From Lacinutrix sp. (lineage in GTDB: Bacteria > Bacteroidota > Bacteroidia > Flavobacteriales > Flavobacteriaceae): a stretch of DNA of 38,427 nucleotides. Shown one piece after another: positions 24,183 through 34,008 of the stretch. The notes beneath the pieces are model-generated. The model ran no database searches and was not told the DNA's origin. It worked only from the letters and a program-made list of their open reading frames with translations. Each line of letters starts with the position of its first letter. The first letter of the stretch is position 1. A program made the position numbers and the translations under genes. The DNA lies in assembly GCF_023299985.1 (NCBI RefSeq), contig NZ_JALZVX010000053.1, forward strand, positions 1-38,427, in the 5' to 3' direction.

Positions 24183-26514
24183 TAATCTGCAATTTAGCAA
24201 AACGAAGTAACAGTTTTTTAAGTCCTCCAAACTCGAAATTAATTTCTGCTTTTAAATCTGTTCCTTTTCCTTCAATTTTTAACACTTCTCCTCTACCAAA
24301 CTTTAAATGTTTTACTCTATTACCAACTACAAGTTCTCCTCCAAATAGATTTGCGTCTGCTGGTGCTTCAATTTCTGAAGCTTTTTTCATTTTTTTTGGG
24401 GAACTTATTTCAAAGTTTACTGGTTCTTTCTTCTTTGCCACTTTTTTCTGGAATTTTGGTTGTACTGCTTTTTTAAATCTAATTTTATTTGGTGCTACAT
24501 CTCCAAAAATATCTGCTGATAACATTGGATTGATGCGACGCTCTTCAATTGGTGTAATAATATCTAAAAACTCGTCTTCTATTTCTTCAATAAAACGACT
24601 TGGTTCAGAATCTACTAATTTTCCCCAACGATAGCGAGAAAGTGCATATGTTAAATACGCTTTTTTCTCTGCTCTTGTCAAAGCTACGTAAAATAATCGT
24701 CTTTCTTCTTCTAATTCGCTCCTCGTGTTCATACTCATGGCACTTGGAAACAGATCCTCTTCTAGACCTACAACAAATACATGATTGAATTCTAAGCCTT
24801 TAGATGAATGAATGGTCATTAATGCTACATGATTTGGATCTCCTTTATCTCCATCCATATCTGTAGCCAAAGCCACGTCTTCTAAAAACTCTGCTAAATC
24901 GTCTTTAGAATCTGCAATTTCTAATTGGCCTTCAACAAAATCTTTAATACCATTTAAGAGTTCCTCAACATTTTCAAGTCTCATTACACCTTCTGGTGTG
25001 CCATCTTTATTAAACTCTCTTATTAAGCCACTGGTTTTAGTAACATATTCTGCTAAATCAAAAGCGTTTGCAGTCTGGTTCATTACTTGGTAACTTTCTA
25101 TTAAAGTTACAAAATCTCTTAGCTTATTTTTAGTACCATTATTTATATTAATAGCAACTGTATCAATTTCTTTTAACAAGCCAAAAATAGTTTTACCAGT
25201 AGTATTTGCTGCAACTACTAGCCTATCTATAGTTGTTTGCCCTATTCCACGTGCTGGATAATTAATAACACGTTTTAATGCTTCTTCGTCTGCAGAGTTA
25301 AGTATTAAGCGCAAATAAGCTGTAACATCTTTTATCTCTTTACGTTGGTAAAATGAAGTACCACCATAAATACGATAAGGTATGTCTCGTTTACGCAAGG
25401 CATCTTCCATAGCACGCGATTGCGAATTGGTACGATACAAGATAGCAAAATCGCTGTTAAGTAATTGTTTGTTCATCTTTTCTTCCCAAATGGTACTTGC
25501 AACGTAACGTCCTTCATCTCCATCTGTTAACGAGCGGTGTACTTTTACTTTGTCTCCTTCATCGTTAGCTGTCCAAACTATTTTCTCTAGTTTCGTTTTA
25601 TTATGCTCAATTACTGAGTTTGCTGCACCAACAATATTTTTTGTAGAACGGTAATTTTGTTCTAATCGGTACATTTTAACATCGTCGTAATCCTTCTGGA
25701 AATTCAAGATATTGTTAATATTTGCACCACGAAAGGCGTAAATACTTTGCGCATCGTCACCAACAACACATATGTTTTGAAAACGGTCTGCAAGAGCTCT
25801 CACTATAAGGTATTGCGAGTGGTTTGTATCTTGATACTCATCTACCAAAATGTAGCGAAACTTATCTTGATATTTTGCTAATACTGCAGGAAAACGTGTT
25901 AGCAACTCGTTTGTTCTTAACAATAAATCGTCAAAATCCATTGCTCCTGCTTTAAAACAACGGTTTACATATTCTGCATAAATATCTCCCATTTTTGGAC
26001 GACGCGTCATGGCATCGGCTTCCATTAATTCTGGATTTTTAAAGTATGCCTTTACTGTAATTAAACTGTTTTTGTATGATGAAATCCTACTGTAAACTTG
26101 CTTCGTTTTGTAGATATCCTTTTCTAAACCCATTTCCTTAATAATGGATCCTAAAAGTTTTTGTGAATCTTGAGTATCGTAAATTGTAAAATTACTTGGG
26201 AACCCTAAATGGTGACCTTCAAACCTTAAAATTTTAGCAAAAACCGAGTGAAATGTTCCCATCCAAAGATTTTTTGCTTCACCATCACCAACAATATCAG
26301 CAATTCTGCCTTTCATCTCCTTGGCTGCTTTATTGGTAAACGTAAGTGCTAGAATATTAAAAGCATCAATACCTTGACTCATTAAGTAAGCAATACGATA
26401 GGTTAAAACACGAGTTTTACCAGAACCTGCTCCTGCGATAATAATCATAGGTCCTTCTTTTTGAACCGTAGGTTCGTATTGTGCTTCGTTTAACTGACTT
26501 AAATATTTTTCCAA
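24175..26514 (-). CDS. pcrA: UvrD/PcrA-type ATP-dependent DNA helicase
   Basis: The 779-residue superfamily 1A helicase carries the whole motif set: Walker A AGAGSGKTRVLTYR (from residue 27), motif Ia FTNKAAKEMKGR, Walker B DEYQDTNHSQY, motif III DDAQSIYAFRGA, motif IV YRSTKNI, motif V TIHSSKGLEF and motif VI YVALTRAEKKAYLTY. A C-terminal Tudor-like element (RVKHLKFGRGEVLKIEGKG) is present, as in PcrA/UvrD. It unwinds DNA in nucleotide excision and mismatch repair. Whether it is best called uvrD or pcrA cannot be settled from sequence alone. Its 3' end overlaps the next gene. Confidence 0.94.
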   Translation of the reverse strand: MEKYLSQLNEAQYEPTVQKEGPMIIIAGAGSGKTRVLTYRIAYLMSQGIDAFNILALTFTNKAAKEMKGRIADIVGDGEAKNLWMGTFHSVFAKILRFEGHHLGFPSNFTIYDTQDSQKLLGSIIKEMGLEKDIYKTKQVYSRISSYKNSLITVKAYFKNPELMEADAMTRRPKMGDIYAEYVNRCFKAGAMDFDDLLLRTNELLTRFPAVLAKYQDKFRYILVDEYQDTNHSQYLIVRALADRFQNICVVGDDAQSIYAFRGANINNILNFQKDYDDVKMYRLEQNYRSTKNIVGAANSVIEHNKTKLEKIVWTANDEGDKVKVHRSLTDGDEGRYVASTIWEEKMNKQLLNSDFAILYRTNSQSRAMEDALRKRDIPYRIYGGTSFYQRKEIKDVTAYLRLILNSADEEALKRVINYPARGIGQTTIDRLVVAANTTGKTIFGLLKEIDTVAININNGTKNKLRDFVTLIESYQVMNQTANAFDLAEYVTKTSGLIREFNKDGTPEGVMRLENVEELLNGIKDFVEGQLEIADSKDDLAEFLEDVALATDMDGDKGDPNHVALMTIHSSKGLEFNHVFVVGLEEDLFPSAMSMNTRSELEEERRLFYVALTRAEKKAYLTYALSRYRWGKLVDSEPSRFIEEIEDEFLDIITPIEERRINPMLSADIFGDVAPNKIRFKKAVQPKFQKKVAKKKEPVNFEISSPKKMKKASEIEAPADANLFGGELVVGNRVKHLKFGRGEVLKIEGKGTDLKAEINFEFGGLKKLLLRFAKLQIIG

Positions 26515-26674
26515 ATTGTGCTTTTATTTAGACTGTAAAAATAAGAATTGTATAGGTTTCTAACCTTTGGTTTTATTAATAATTATGAACAATTATAATG
26601 AAATGGCTAGTTGGTTTTTTTTGAATATATTTACAGTGCTATTATCAAAAAAAACTAATTCACTATTATTCTAT

Positions 26675-29671
26675 ATGAATAAAGGTATTCTCTACTTACT
26701 TTTCTTTTTCTCTGTAGTATCGTATGCGCAATCAAACATGTTACATCAAAAAAAATTCACCAAGCAAGATGGTGTTGAAATCGATAACATACACAGTATA
26801 TGTTATGATAATGATGGTTTTCTATGGATTGGTGGCAGTAATTTAGACAGTCGCACAATAATACTTAGTGATAGAAAACTAGTGCTACAACGCTTTAATG
26901 GTAATATGTTTCACAACATTAACTTACCAGATTATAAAAACCCAATATTAAGTGTATTACAAATTTACAAAAGAAAAGATGGCCAATTTTACATAGTTGT
27001 TATGCTAAATGATGGTTATAAGTTATTACTTTTTAATCCCTTTACAACAGGATTTAAACCTGTTAATCTTGAAGACCAAGACTCTAATTTAGATGGTTTA
27101 TCAAAAATATTTAGCTACGATGGAAAAGATTATATATTATCGCAAAAAGGAACAACTATTTCTTTAAAAAAGTTAGACTCAAATTTATCGTCTTCTACAT
27201 TATTTAATTTTACAAGTTCTGAAACTAAATTTTTAATGGAGAGTTCTAGTCGCATCACTCCTTTTAAAGACTTTATTTTAATTTCTGATGATAATTTTGA
27301 TACTAAAGTATTTAAATGGGATGGTACTTTAATAAAGTCAATAGATACTGTAGAGGCTGCAACATATAGGGTTCAAGAAAAAATTACAATAGACGAAGTA
27401 TTTTTTTTAAATAATATACATTATGCGTTTCTCTACAAAAACCCAAATCTTTATAAAATAAATGAAGCTAAAAAAAGCCTAGAAATTGTAAAAAACAATA
27501 GCTTACCTAACATTCATCTAAATACAGTTAATGACGCTAATGGTAATGCGCTAATATTTTCTTCTACTGAAGAATTGTTAACGATTAGCACCTTAAAAAA
27601 CAACCTTTTAAAAGAAGAACATAAGTTAGAAATTAAAGCAACAAATGGTATAAAAGTGGCTTATAAAAATTTAAAAAAAGAAGTATGGATTGCCACCAAT
27701 GGAACATTATATTATCTAAAATTTCCAAATAAAACAATTAAAAACTATCTACCAAATGCAGAGCATAGAAGTATAAAACCATTAGACTCCTCTAACTACT
27801 TACTTGCTACCGAAAATAAAGGATGGTACAAAATAAACCCAATATTAAATACCGTTACACCATATAAACTAACAAGAAACGGCAAGACATTTACTACCTC
27901 ATCTACAAACTTAATTATAGAAGACTCTACTATTTGGAGTAATGGAAATGCTGGAATTTTAAAAATAAACAGAAAAACAAGAACCATAGAAAGCTTTAAG
28001 CATTATCCATCTATTTCTCCGCTAAAAATTAACGATAGTATAATTGTTTATGGTACAAATGGATACAGTTTAATGCAATTTAATACTAAAACTGAAGAAC
28101 ATAGTAAATTACTAAATACAGACTCTTTAGACATATCAGACTTACATGCTTTAGACAATAGCAATTTAATTATTGCAGCAACAAGTAAAGGCTTACTTAC
28201 CTATAATTTTAAGTCTAAAAAAAGTGCTTTTTATAATGATAAGAATACACTGGAAGACCCATATTTATTAATGAGTGATTACCGTAAAGACTATGGTTAT
28301 TTACTAGGTTCAAGATCTGGAATTATTTATAGTTTTAATCCTGAAAGCAAAAAAATTACTACGCTTTATAAAGATGAGTTAAAAGCAGGTATAGCCACCA
28401 TATTATTTGACAAAGACACCTGGTGGATTAACACCTTTAATGGTTATGTAGCGTATAACACAAAAGACAAAAGCAAAACACGCTTCTCTGAAAAAGACGG
28501 TTTTAGTCATTATGAAGCGAATCGCTTTAGTGCTCTAAAAACCGAAAACGGATTATTTGTTGGCTCAATTGGAGGATTAAATTATTTTGATCCTGAAATT
28601 TTAAAAACCCAAAACGATAGTGTTTCTCTTACCTTATTAAAGGTTAGACATTTTAACAAAAAACAAAAACGTTTTGAAAACAATTTTAACAGACAAAACT
28701 TAGATAATAATCCTACTATAAACTTACCATCTGAAAATAGAACATTAGATATTGATTTTGGACTAAAATACTGTAATGCAGTAGACAAAGGCTACACTTA
28801 TAAATATAGATTAGATAATAGAAGTTGGACTGCATTAAAAAACAAAAACAGTATACAGTTTCCTAATCTAGCCTCTGGAGATTACGTATTAGAAATTGAA
28901 GCCGAAAATTTTTCTGGTAATAAAGTTGGTGAATCTTTATTTATAAAAATAAATAGCAAAGAATTTTTCTATAAAACCTGGTGGTTTTTCACCATAGTTT
29001 CTATTGCTATAATTAGTTTTTTATTATGGTTACTTTATCAAGCAAAACAAAGAAAAATTTTGCAACAAGAATTCTCGCAAGGTTTAATACAATCTCAAGA
29101 GAATGAGCGTAAACGCATAGCTAGAGAGTTACACGATAGCATTAGCCAGCAACTTACACTCATTAAAAAGAAAGCTCAAAAAACAAAGCAAGAGGATATT
29201 ACTTTACTCACTCACAACACCTTAGAAGAAGTGCGTGCTATTTCTCGTGGTTTATATCCTCCATTATTAAAACAATTAGGATTAACTGAAAGCATAGAAC
29301 AATTAATTTTGGATGTAGATGAACAAACCGAGTTATTTATCTCTGGAGATATTGCTAAAATTGATAATTATTTTAACGAAGACCAAACATTAAATTGTTA
29401 CAGGTTTATTCAAGAGTGTATAAATAACTGTTTAAAACATGCTGAAGCAAAAGCCATTTCTATAGCTGTTAATAAGGATAATGATGATATAGTAATAGTA
29501 ATCCAAGACAATGGAAAAGGTTTTGATATTACTAATGCTAAGAAAAAAAACAGCTTAGGTCTTAAAACTATTTACGAGCGTATTCGTATATTAAAAGGCG
29601 AATTAACAATAGACAGTAAACCAAATCAAGGCACAATAATTACCGTAAAAATACCATTAAGTAATGTCTAA
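26675..29671 (+). CDS. Beta-propeller/Y_Y_Y sensor histidine kinase (NarL/LuxR-system type)
   Basis: From the ATG at 26675, which places a signal peptide (GILYLLFFFSVVSYAQ) at the N-terminus, the protein has 998 residues. A long periplasmic sensor follows, with beta-propeller-type repeats (e.g. DNDGFLWIGGS, KKEVWIATNGTL), then a Y_Y_Y-type domain (YKYRLDNRSW), one transmembrane helix (about 770-790), and a HisKA_3 domain with ENERKRIARELHDSISQQL (phospho-acceptor His820). The ATPase domain shows N (ECINNCLKHA), DNGKGFD and LGLKTIYERI. It phosphorylates the response regulator whose ATG overlaps its stop by 8 bases. The earlier in-frame starts from 26567 would put a charged extension before the signal and were rejected. 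Confidence 0.88.
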   Translation: MNKGILYLLFFFSVVSYAQSNMLHQKKFTKQDGVEIDNIHSICYDNDGFLWIGGSNLDSRTIILSDRKLVLQRFNGNMFHNINLPDYKNPILSVLQIYKRKDGQFYIVVMLNDGYKLLLFNPFTTGFKPVNLEDQDSNLDGLSKIFSYDGKDYILSQKGTTISLKKLDSNLSSSTLFNFTSSETKFLMESSSRITPFKDFILISDDNFDTKVFKWDGTLIKSIDTVEAATYRVQEKITIDEVFFLNNIHYAFLYKNPNLYKINEAKKSLEIVKNNSLPNIHLNTVNDANGNALIFSSTEELLTISTLKNNLLKEEHKLEIKATNGIKVAYKNLKKEVWIATNGTLYYLKFPNKTIKNYLPNAEHRSIKPLDSSNYLLATENKGWYKINPILNTVTPYKLTRNGKTFTTSSTNLIIEDSTIWSNGNAGILKINRKTRTIESFKHYPSISPLKINDSIIVYGTNGYSLMQFNTKTEEHSKLLNTDSLDISDLHALDNSNLIIAATSKGLLTYNFKSKKSAFYNDKNTLEDPYLLMSDYRKDYGYLLGSRSGIIYSFNPESKKITTLYKDELKAGIATILFDKDTWWINTFNGYVAYNTKDKSKTRFSEKDGFSHYEANRFSALKTENGLFVGSIGGLNYFDPEILKTQNDSVSLTLLKVRHFNKKQKRFENNFNRQNLDNNPTINLPSENRTLDIDFGLKYCNAVDKGYTYKYRLDNRSWTALKNKNSIQFPNLASGDYVLEIEAENFSGNKVGESLFIKINSKEFFYKTWWFFTIVSIAIISFLLWLLYQAKQRKILQQEFSQGLIQSQENERKRIARELHDSISQQLTLIKKKAQKTKQEDITLLTHNTLEEVRAISRGLYPPLLKQLGLTESIEQLILDVDEQTELFISGDIAKIDNYFNEDQTLNCYRFIQECINNCLKHAEAKAISIAVNKDNDDIVIVIQDNGKGFDITNAKKKNSLGLKTIYERIRILKGELTIDSKPNQGTIITVKIPLSNV

Positions 29672-30308
29672 AAACTTAAAAATTGTAGTAGCAGACGATC
29701 ACCCAATGTTATTAAAAGGCTTAACTGAAGAGTTATGCGCTAACAACTATAAAGTTGTTGGATCTGCTATAAATGGTGCCTTAGCACTAGAACTAATAAC
29801 CAAACTAAATCCAGATATAGCTATTTTAGACATTGAAATGCCGCTACTTACGGGTTTTGAAATTATTAAAAAATGTGAAGATGAAGATTTAAAAACTAAA
29901 TTTATTGTATTAACATCTCACAAAGAAAGCAGGTTTATTTATAAAGCAAATAACTTAAATATTTCAGGATATCTATTAAAGGACGAGCCATTTACTGAAA
30001 TACAAAACTGCATTGAAGCCATAAAAAATGGTAAAAATTATTTTAGCAAAACGTTTAATACCGTTTTTGAAAGTGAAATTTCTCCAGAACTAGAAAAAAT
30101 AAAGCTATTATCTCCTTCGGAAAGAACCATAGTAAGACTCATTGCTCAAGGCAATACCTCTAAAGACATTTCTGAGTCTCTACTTATCTCATTGCGAACT
30201 GTACAAAAACATAGAACAAATATTCTAAATAAGCTCAACCTGGCGTCAAACTTAGATGCGCTCTCCATATGGATAAACGACAATAAAGACATAATACTCT
30301 CATTATAA
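29664..30308 (+). CDS. NarL/LuxR-family response regulator
   Basis: The 214-residue protein has a receiver domain with D11-D12 pocket, phospho-acceptor D56 (AILDIEMP), T84 and K106 (YLLKDEP), then a C-terminal LuxR-type HTH (LSPSERTIVRLIAQGNTSKD through RTVQKHRTNILNKLNL). It is the cognate partner of the upstream sensor kinase, overlapping it by 8 bases. The palindrome and direct repeats just after its stop (30332-30368) are plausible targets for this or another regulator. Confidence 0.93.
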   Translation: MSKNLKIVVADDHPMLLKGLTEELCANNYKVVGSAINGALALELITKLNPDIAILDIEMPLLTGFEIIKKCEDEDLKTKFIVLTSHKESRFIYKANNLNISGYLLKDEPFTEIQNCIEAIKNGKNYFSKTFNTVFESEISPELEKIKLLSPSERTIVRLIAQGNTSKDISESLLISLRTVQKHRTNILNKLNLASNLDALSIWINDNKDIILSL

Positions 30309-30331
30309 ACATTTTAAACACAAGCCACTAC

Positions 30332-30368
30332 TACGTACTAGTACGTATAAATCTACATGAGTACGTAT
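30332..30368. promoter_or_regulatory. TACGTA palindrome with a 20-base direct repeat (candidate operator)
   Basis: TACGTACTAGTACGTA at 30332-30347 is a perfect 16-base palindrome. AGTACGTAT at 30340-30348 recurs at 30360-30368, exactly 20 bases on, about two helical turns. The array is the only such sequence noticed in the window and lies between the LuxR-type regulator and a possible -7 element (TACTTTTG, 30422-30429). Binding by the regulator is inference. Confidence 0.55.
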
Positions 30369-30430
30369 TGTTTAAGCTATAAATTCAATATACCTTGCTA
30401 ATGCTATTAATCAATTTATTATACTTTTGA

Positions 30431-30464
30431 AAAACCATTGTTACTCGTAACAGTGGTTTTTTTT
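30431..30464 (+). terminator. Strong Rho-independent terminator after the sensor/regulator pair
   Basis: Stem AACCATTGTTAC / GTAACAGTGGTT (12 pairs, one T-G; TC at the tip) flanked by A's and followed by T8. It lies about 120 bases after the regulator stop and just downstream of a -7-like TACTTTTG (30422-30429). Confidence 0.9.
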
Positions 30465-30499
30465 GTAAGAGTATTTAATATCTTATTAAAGATTATCCT

Positions 30500-30507
30500 T
30501 ATTTTTG
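30500..30507 (+). promoter_or_regulatory. -7 element for the glutamate-synthase-like gene
   Basis: TATTTTTG fits TAnnTTTG, 19 bases before the ATG. No TTTG at the expected -33 position. Confidence 0.5.
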
Positions 30508-30526
30508 AAAAAACCTTTAAAAATTT

Positions 30527-32083
30527 ATGGATACTATTTTAACCTTTCTTTCTTCTATCTCTTGGTGGCTGTGGATTATTATTGTTTTAATTTTTATTGC
30601 GCTTCGAGATATTTTTCAAAAAAACCACACTATTAGTCATAACTTTCCTATTGTTGGACATATACGTTATTGGTTTGAGAGTATTGGACCAGAAATTAGA
30701 CAATACTTTGTGGCTAACAATAGAGAAGAATTACCATTTAACCGCATAGAGCGTGGTTGGATTTATGCGTCTTCAAAAAACGAAAATAACTACGAGGGTT
30801 TTGGTACAGACAGAGACATTTACGCGCATCATCATATTTTTATAAATAATGCCATGATGCCTTATGAGGTTAAAGGCGATCATCCACATGTTAAAGATAA
30901 AAGTTTTTTGCCTTGTGCAAAAGTAATGGGAGAATACAACAAACGTAAACGTCCTTATCGTCCAGCGTCTGTTATAAACGTCTCTGCAATGAGTTTTGGC
31001 TCACTATCTGCAAAAGCTGTAGAATCAATTAATAAAGGTGTTAAAATGGCTGATGCTTACCATAATACTGGTGAAGGTGGTTTATCACCTTACCACAGTT
31101 ATGGTGGCGATGTGGTGTTTCATTTTGGAACAGGCTATTTTGGTGTACGTGCAGAAGATGGTGGTTTTTCTATGGAAAAAATGGTAAAATTAGTAGAAGA
31201 CAACCCGTTTGTTCGCGCTATTGAAGTCAAACTGTCTCAAGGTGCTAAACCAGGAAAAGGTGGTGTGTTACCAGGTGCTAAAATAACACCCGAAATTGCT
31301 AAAATTAGAGGTGTTGAAGTTGGTAAAACTGTATTATCGCCTCCAAACCATAAGGCGTTTTCTAACGTACCAGAATTATTAGATTTTGTAGAAACTATAG
31401 CTGAAGCAACAGGTTTACCAGTTGGTATAAAAGCTGCAATAGGAAAACTAGAACAATGGGAAGAACTGGCAGATATTATGGTGAAAACTGGTAAAGGTCC
31501 AGATTTTATATCTGTAGATGGTGGCGAAGGTGGCACTGGTGCTGCACCTCCAAGTTTTGCAGACCATGTTAGTTTACCTTGGGTATATGGGTTTACAGAC
31601 TTATATAAGCTGTTTCAAGACAAAGGATTAAGCGAGCGTATTGTATTTATAGGAAGTGGTAAACTTGGTTTTCCTGCTAAAGCTGCTATGGCTTTTGCAA
31701 TGGGAGCAGATGTTATAAATGTTGCAAGAGAAGCAATGATGAGTATTGGTTGTATACAAGCACAAATTTGCCATACTAACAAATGTCCAGCAGGAGTTGC
31801 TACACAAAATAAATGGTTGCAAAATGGTATTGATCCTACTTTAAAATCGGTTAGAGCTGCACAGTATTTTAAGAGCTTTAGAAAAGAATTAGTAGAGATT
31901 ACACATGCTGCTGGATATGAGCATCCTTGTGAGCTTAAAATGAGCGACGTAGAGGTAAATGTGGATGACAGAAATTTATCGCAAGAATTAGATAGTACTT
32001 ATGGCTACATAAAAACACCTGTACCATTTAATGGTATACAAAGTTTAAAAGACTGCCTTCATCTTGGAGGTGCAAAAAAATAA
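30527..32083 (+). CDS. FMN-binding glutamate-synthase-family protein
   Basis: The 518-residue protein has an N-terminal membrane helix (about residues 10-27) and then a GltB-type FMN/glutamate-synthase central domain. Key segments are VINVSAMSFGSLSAKAVESI, GEGGLSPYH, KLSQGAKPGKGGVLPG, SVDGGEGGTGAAPPSFADH and the cysteine-rich CHTNKCPAGVATQ that corresponds to the iron-sulfur ligand region of GltB. It lacks the amidotransferase and GXGXG domains of full glutamate synthase, so it is a stand-alone synthase-domain protein. Such proteins are common in Bacteroidetes, usually with unknown electron partners. It is monocistronic, ending in a bidirectional terminator. Confidence 0.92.
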   Translation: MDTILTFLSSISWWLWIIIVLIFIALRDIFQKNHTISHNFPIVGHIRYWFESIGPEIRQYFVANNREELPFNRIERGWIYASSKNENNYEGFGTDRDIYAHHHIFINNAMMPYEVKGDHPHVKDKSFLPCAKVMGEYNKRKRPYRPASVINVSAMSFGSLSAKAVESINKGVKMADAYHNTGEGGLSPYHSYGGDVVFHFGTGYFGVRAEDGGFSMEKMVKLVEDNPFVRAIEVKLSQGAKPGKGGVLPGAKITPEIAKIRGVEVGKTVLSPPNHKAFSNVPELLDFVETIAEATGLPVGIKAAIGKLEQWEELADIMVKTGKGPDFISVDGGEGGTGAAPPSFADHVSLPWVYGFTDLYKLFQDKGLSERIVFIGSGKLGFPAKAAMAFAMGADVINVAREAMMSIGCIQAQICHTNKCPAGVATQNKWLQNGIDPTLKSVRAAQYFKSFRKELVEITHAAGYEHPCELKMSDVEVNVDDRNLSQELDSTYGYIKTPVPFNGIQSLKDCLHLGGAKK

Positions 32084-32114
32084 AAAAGAGGCTTCTTTTG
32101 AAGCCTCTTTTTTT
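32082..32114. terminator. Bidirectional terminator between convergent genes
   Basis: Stem AAAAAAGAGGCTTC / GAAGCCTCTTTTTT (14 bp) with a TTTT loop. It serves the glutamate-synthase-like gene from the left and the minus-strand lipoprotein gene from the right. Confidence 0.92.
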
Positions 32115-32132
32115 GTTTTATAATATTTATTT

Positions 32133-33887
32133 TTAATGATCTCTAATAACATGTACTGAAGCAGACAATGTCCTAACTACACCACTGTTATCAGTATAAT
32201 CTCCTGCGATATTCATATCTATATACCCTCCAATTACACCAAAGTTATTAAGCGTATATTGTAAAGTATCTGGAACATTAAAATCCTGGTCTATACCAAA
32301 TTCAAATAAAAAATTTGAAACTCCAGTACTCATATATGTACCAGGAGTAGTTGATCCTCCTAATATTATCAAACTAGCAGTAGTCGTTTGAGTACTAATA
32401 CCAAAAGAAGTTGTACTACCATTTGAACCTGCATTAAAATTAGTTAAAAAATAATCTACTGGGTCATTATCTATTTGTATCGATACAAATTCTGTAACTG
32501 TAGAACAAGCAATAATATTACCAACATTAGCATTACTAAAGTTAAAAGGAAGCACTGTAGTTGATTGAAACGTATCAAAGTCCAAACCTTCTAAAGTAAA
32601 TGTTGGTAAAGAAGCACATTGTATTACACTTAAAGAAAAACTACCATTTACAACATCTACAGTTGAGTAATCATTTCCGTAATTAATAGCTACATAACCA
32701 TTTACGATATTTGTATTAGAACAATCTATAAGGTTACCTGTAATAATTGTAGCAGTTACAGCTGGCATAACTACATTACCTAAATTAGTATCTGTAGAAA
32801 AAGGCCCTATTGTAGTACTAAAAACTTCTACACCACATTGATCAAATGCTTTTAATGTTAGTGTTTCGTTAGCCGGAATTAAACCACATATTTCGCCATT
32901 TCCATTAGAGATTCCTATATTAGGATAAGTTGCACCACTTCTCCATAACTCGACTAAAGCATTTGATACAGGATTACTTGAGGCATCTACAACATTTAAA
33001 CATAAGTCTACTGTTGGAAAAGGTGCATCACAATTCCACCAAGAAAAATGAGATACTTCACCAATATATTTATTACCAACTAATGTTGCTTGTCCTTCTT
33101 CTACCCAATACCCATTAACCTCATCAAAATGCCATAGTGGTATTGTTGTAGGCGCAATACTCATTTGTGCTAGATCTACAGGCAATTCTATTTTTGCAAC
33201 AGATCCATCTGCAATATTTAATTCTTGACCAGCAGCACCTCGTAATTCTACATTTAACATACCGTAAGATTCTAGAACACGCTCGTTACCTGTTTCGTTT
33301 ACTGCTTGTAAACTTCCTGGCATTGTTGTATTTATGTCTGGATTTGAAGTCTCTAAATGATATAGATAGACGTCTACATTTCCAGAATATGCATTTCCGT
33401 TATCGTCTTTAAAATTACCATCAAAAGTTACTTTTGTTCCGTTTGGCAAAGTAACATCATTACTAGACCCAGAGGTTATTGTAGATACTAAATTTTGTGT
33501 TATTAAAGTGATTTTAATGTTGTTAGTTCCTTCTGTTGGGACTACAGATCGCATCCCTTTAAAATAACCTGTTTTTTCTACAACAATAAAGGCTTGTCGT
33601 TCTTTTACATTGGCACTGTTAACAATAAATATACCGTTTGTATCCGTAGTTACAATTTGAGACCCAATGGTAACCACTGCATTATCCACTGGTAAGTTAG
33701 ATTGATCTACAATTCTACCCATAAAATCGCGTTGGATACTTGTCCCTAAATCTATTTGAGATTCTGGATTGGTATTAGAGTCTGATAGTCCATTATCTGA
33801 ATCATCTGGATTACATGACGTAAAGAGTGAACCAAGCACTAGCATTAAGCCAATAATAAGTTTAAGTTTTGTTTTAAAAAGTTTCAT
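32133..33887 (-). CDS. Large lipoprotein with carboxypeptidase regulatory-like domain
   Basis: The 584-residue protein has a lipoprotein signal (LMLVLGSLFTSCNPD, Cys at residue 25) and an Asn/Asp/Ser-rich linker. A carboxypeptidase regulatory-like beta-sandwich follows (FMGRIVDQSNLPVDNAVVTI through GYFKGMRSVV), then a region resembling extracellular CILP/FAM171-type beta domains (VDVYLYHLET, GYWVEEGQATLVGNKY) and a second carboxypeptidase-like repeat (CLNVVDASSNPVSNALVELW). No catalytic residues are seen. It is probably a surface or periplasmic binding/adhesion protein. It shares a terminator with the convergent gene on its left; its upstream flank is gene-free. Confidence 0.78.
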   Translation of the reverse strand: MKLFKTKLKLIIGLMLVLGSLFTSCNPDDSDNGLSDSNTNPESQIDLGTSIQRDFMGRIVDQSNLPVDNAVVTIGSQIVTTDTNGIFIVNSANVKERQAFIVVEKTGYFKGMRSVVPTEGTNNIKITLITQNLVSTITSGSSNDVTLPNGTKVTFDGNFKDDNGNAYSGNVDVYLYHLETSNPDINTTMPGSLQAVNETGNERVLESYGMLNVELRGAAGQELNIADGSVAKIELPVDLAQMSIAPTTIPLWHFDEVNGYWVEEGQATLVGNKYIGEVSHFSWWNCDAPFPTVDLCLNVVDASSNPVSNALVELWRSGATYPNIGISNGNGEICGLIPANETLTLKAFDQCGVEVFSTTIGPFSTDTNLGNVVMPAVTATIITGNLIDCSNTNIVNGYVAINYGNDYSTVDVVNGSFSLSVIQCASLPTFTLEGLDFDTFQSTTVLPFNFSNANVGNIIACSTVTEFVSIQIDNDPVDYFLTNFNAGSNGSTTSFGISTQTTTASLIILGGSTTPGTYMSTGVSNFLFEFGIDQDFNVPDTLQYTLNNFGVIGGYIDMNIAGDYTDNSGVVRTLSASVHVIRDH

Positions 33888-33969
33888 AATTTAGTAGATT
33901 TAATTGTTTTAATATTAATTATTTACACTTACATACATTTAGTGTGAATTTTGTTACCCTTATTATTAA

Positions 33970-34008
33970 AAAATCCTCAGTGATTTTTTTAAAAAAACTA
34001 AGGATTTT
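33970..34008. repeat. Long AT-rich inverted repeat (possible terminator)
   Basis: Left arm AAAATCCTCAGTGATTTTTTT, right arm AAAAAAACTAAGGATTTT: the arms pair throughout except one C-A mismatch and a two-base GA bulge. It would form a hairpin of about 18 pairs. No gene ends near it on the plus strand. Confidence 0.5.

Noticed and set aside
26567-26674. Upstream in-frame extension of the sensor kinase
   Set aside because: It would place a charged stretch before a good signal peptide that begins at the ATG at 26675.
31237-31536. Minus-strand frame inside the glutamate-synthase-like gene
   Set aside because: It is Pro- and Ser-rich antisense to a conserved GltB-type domain, with no start context or family match.
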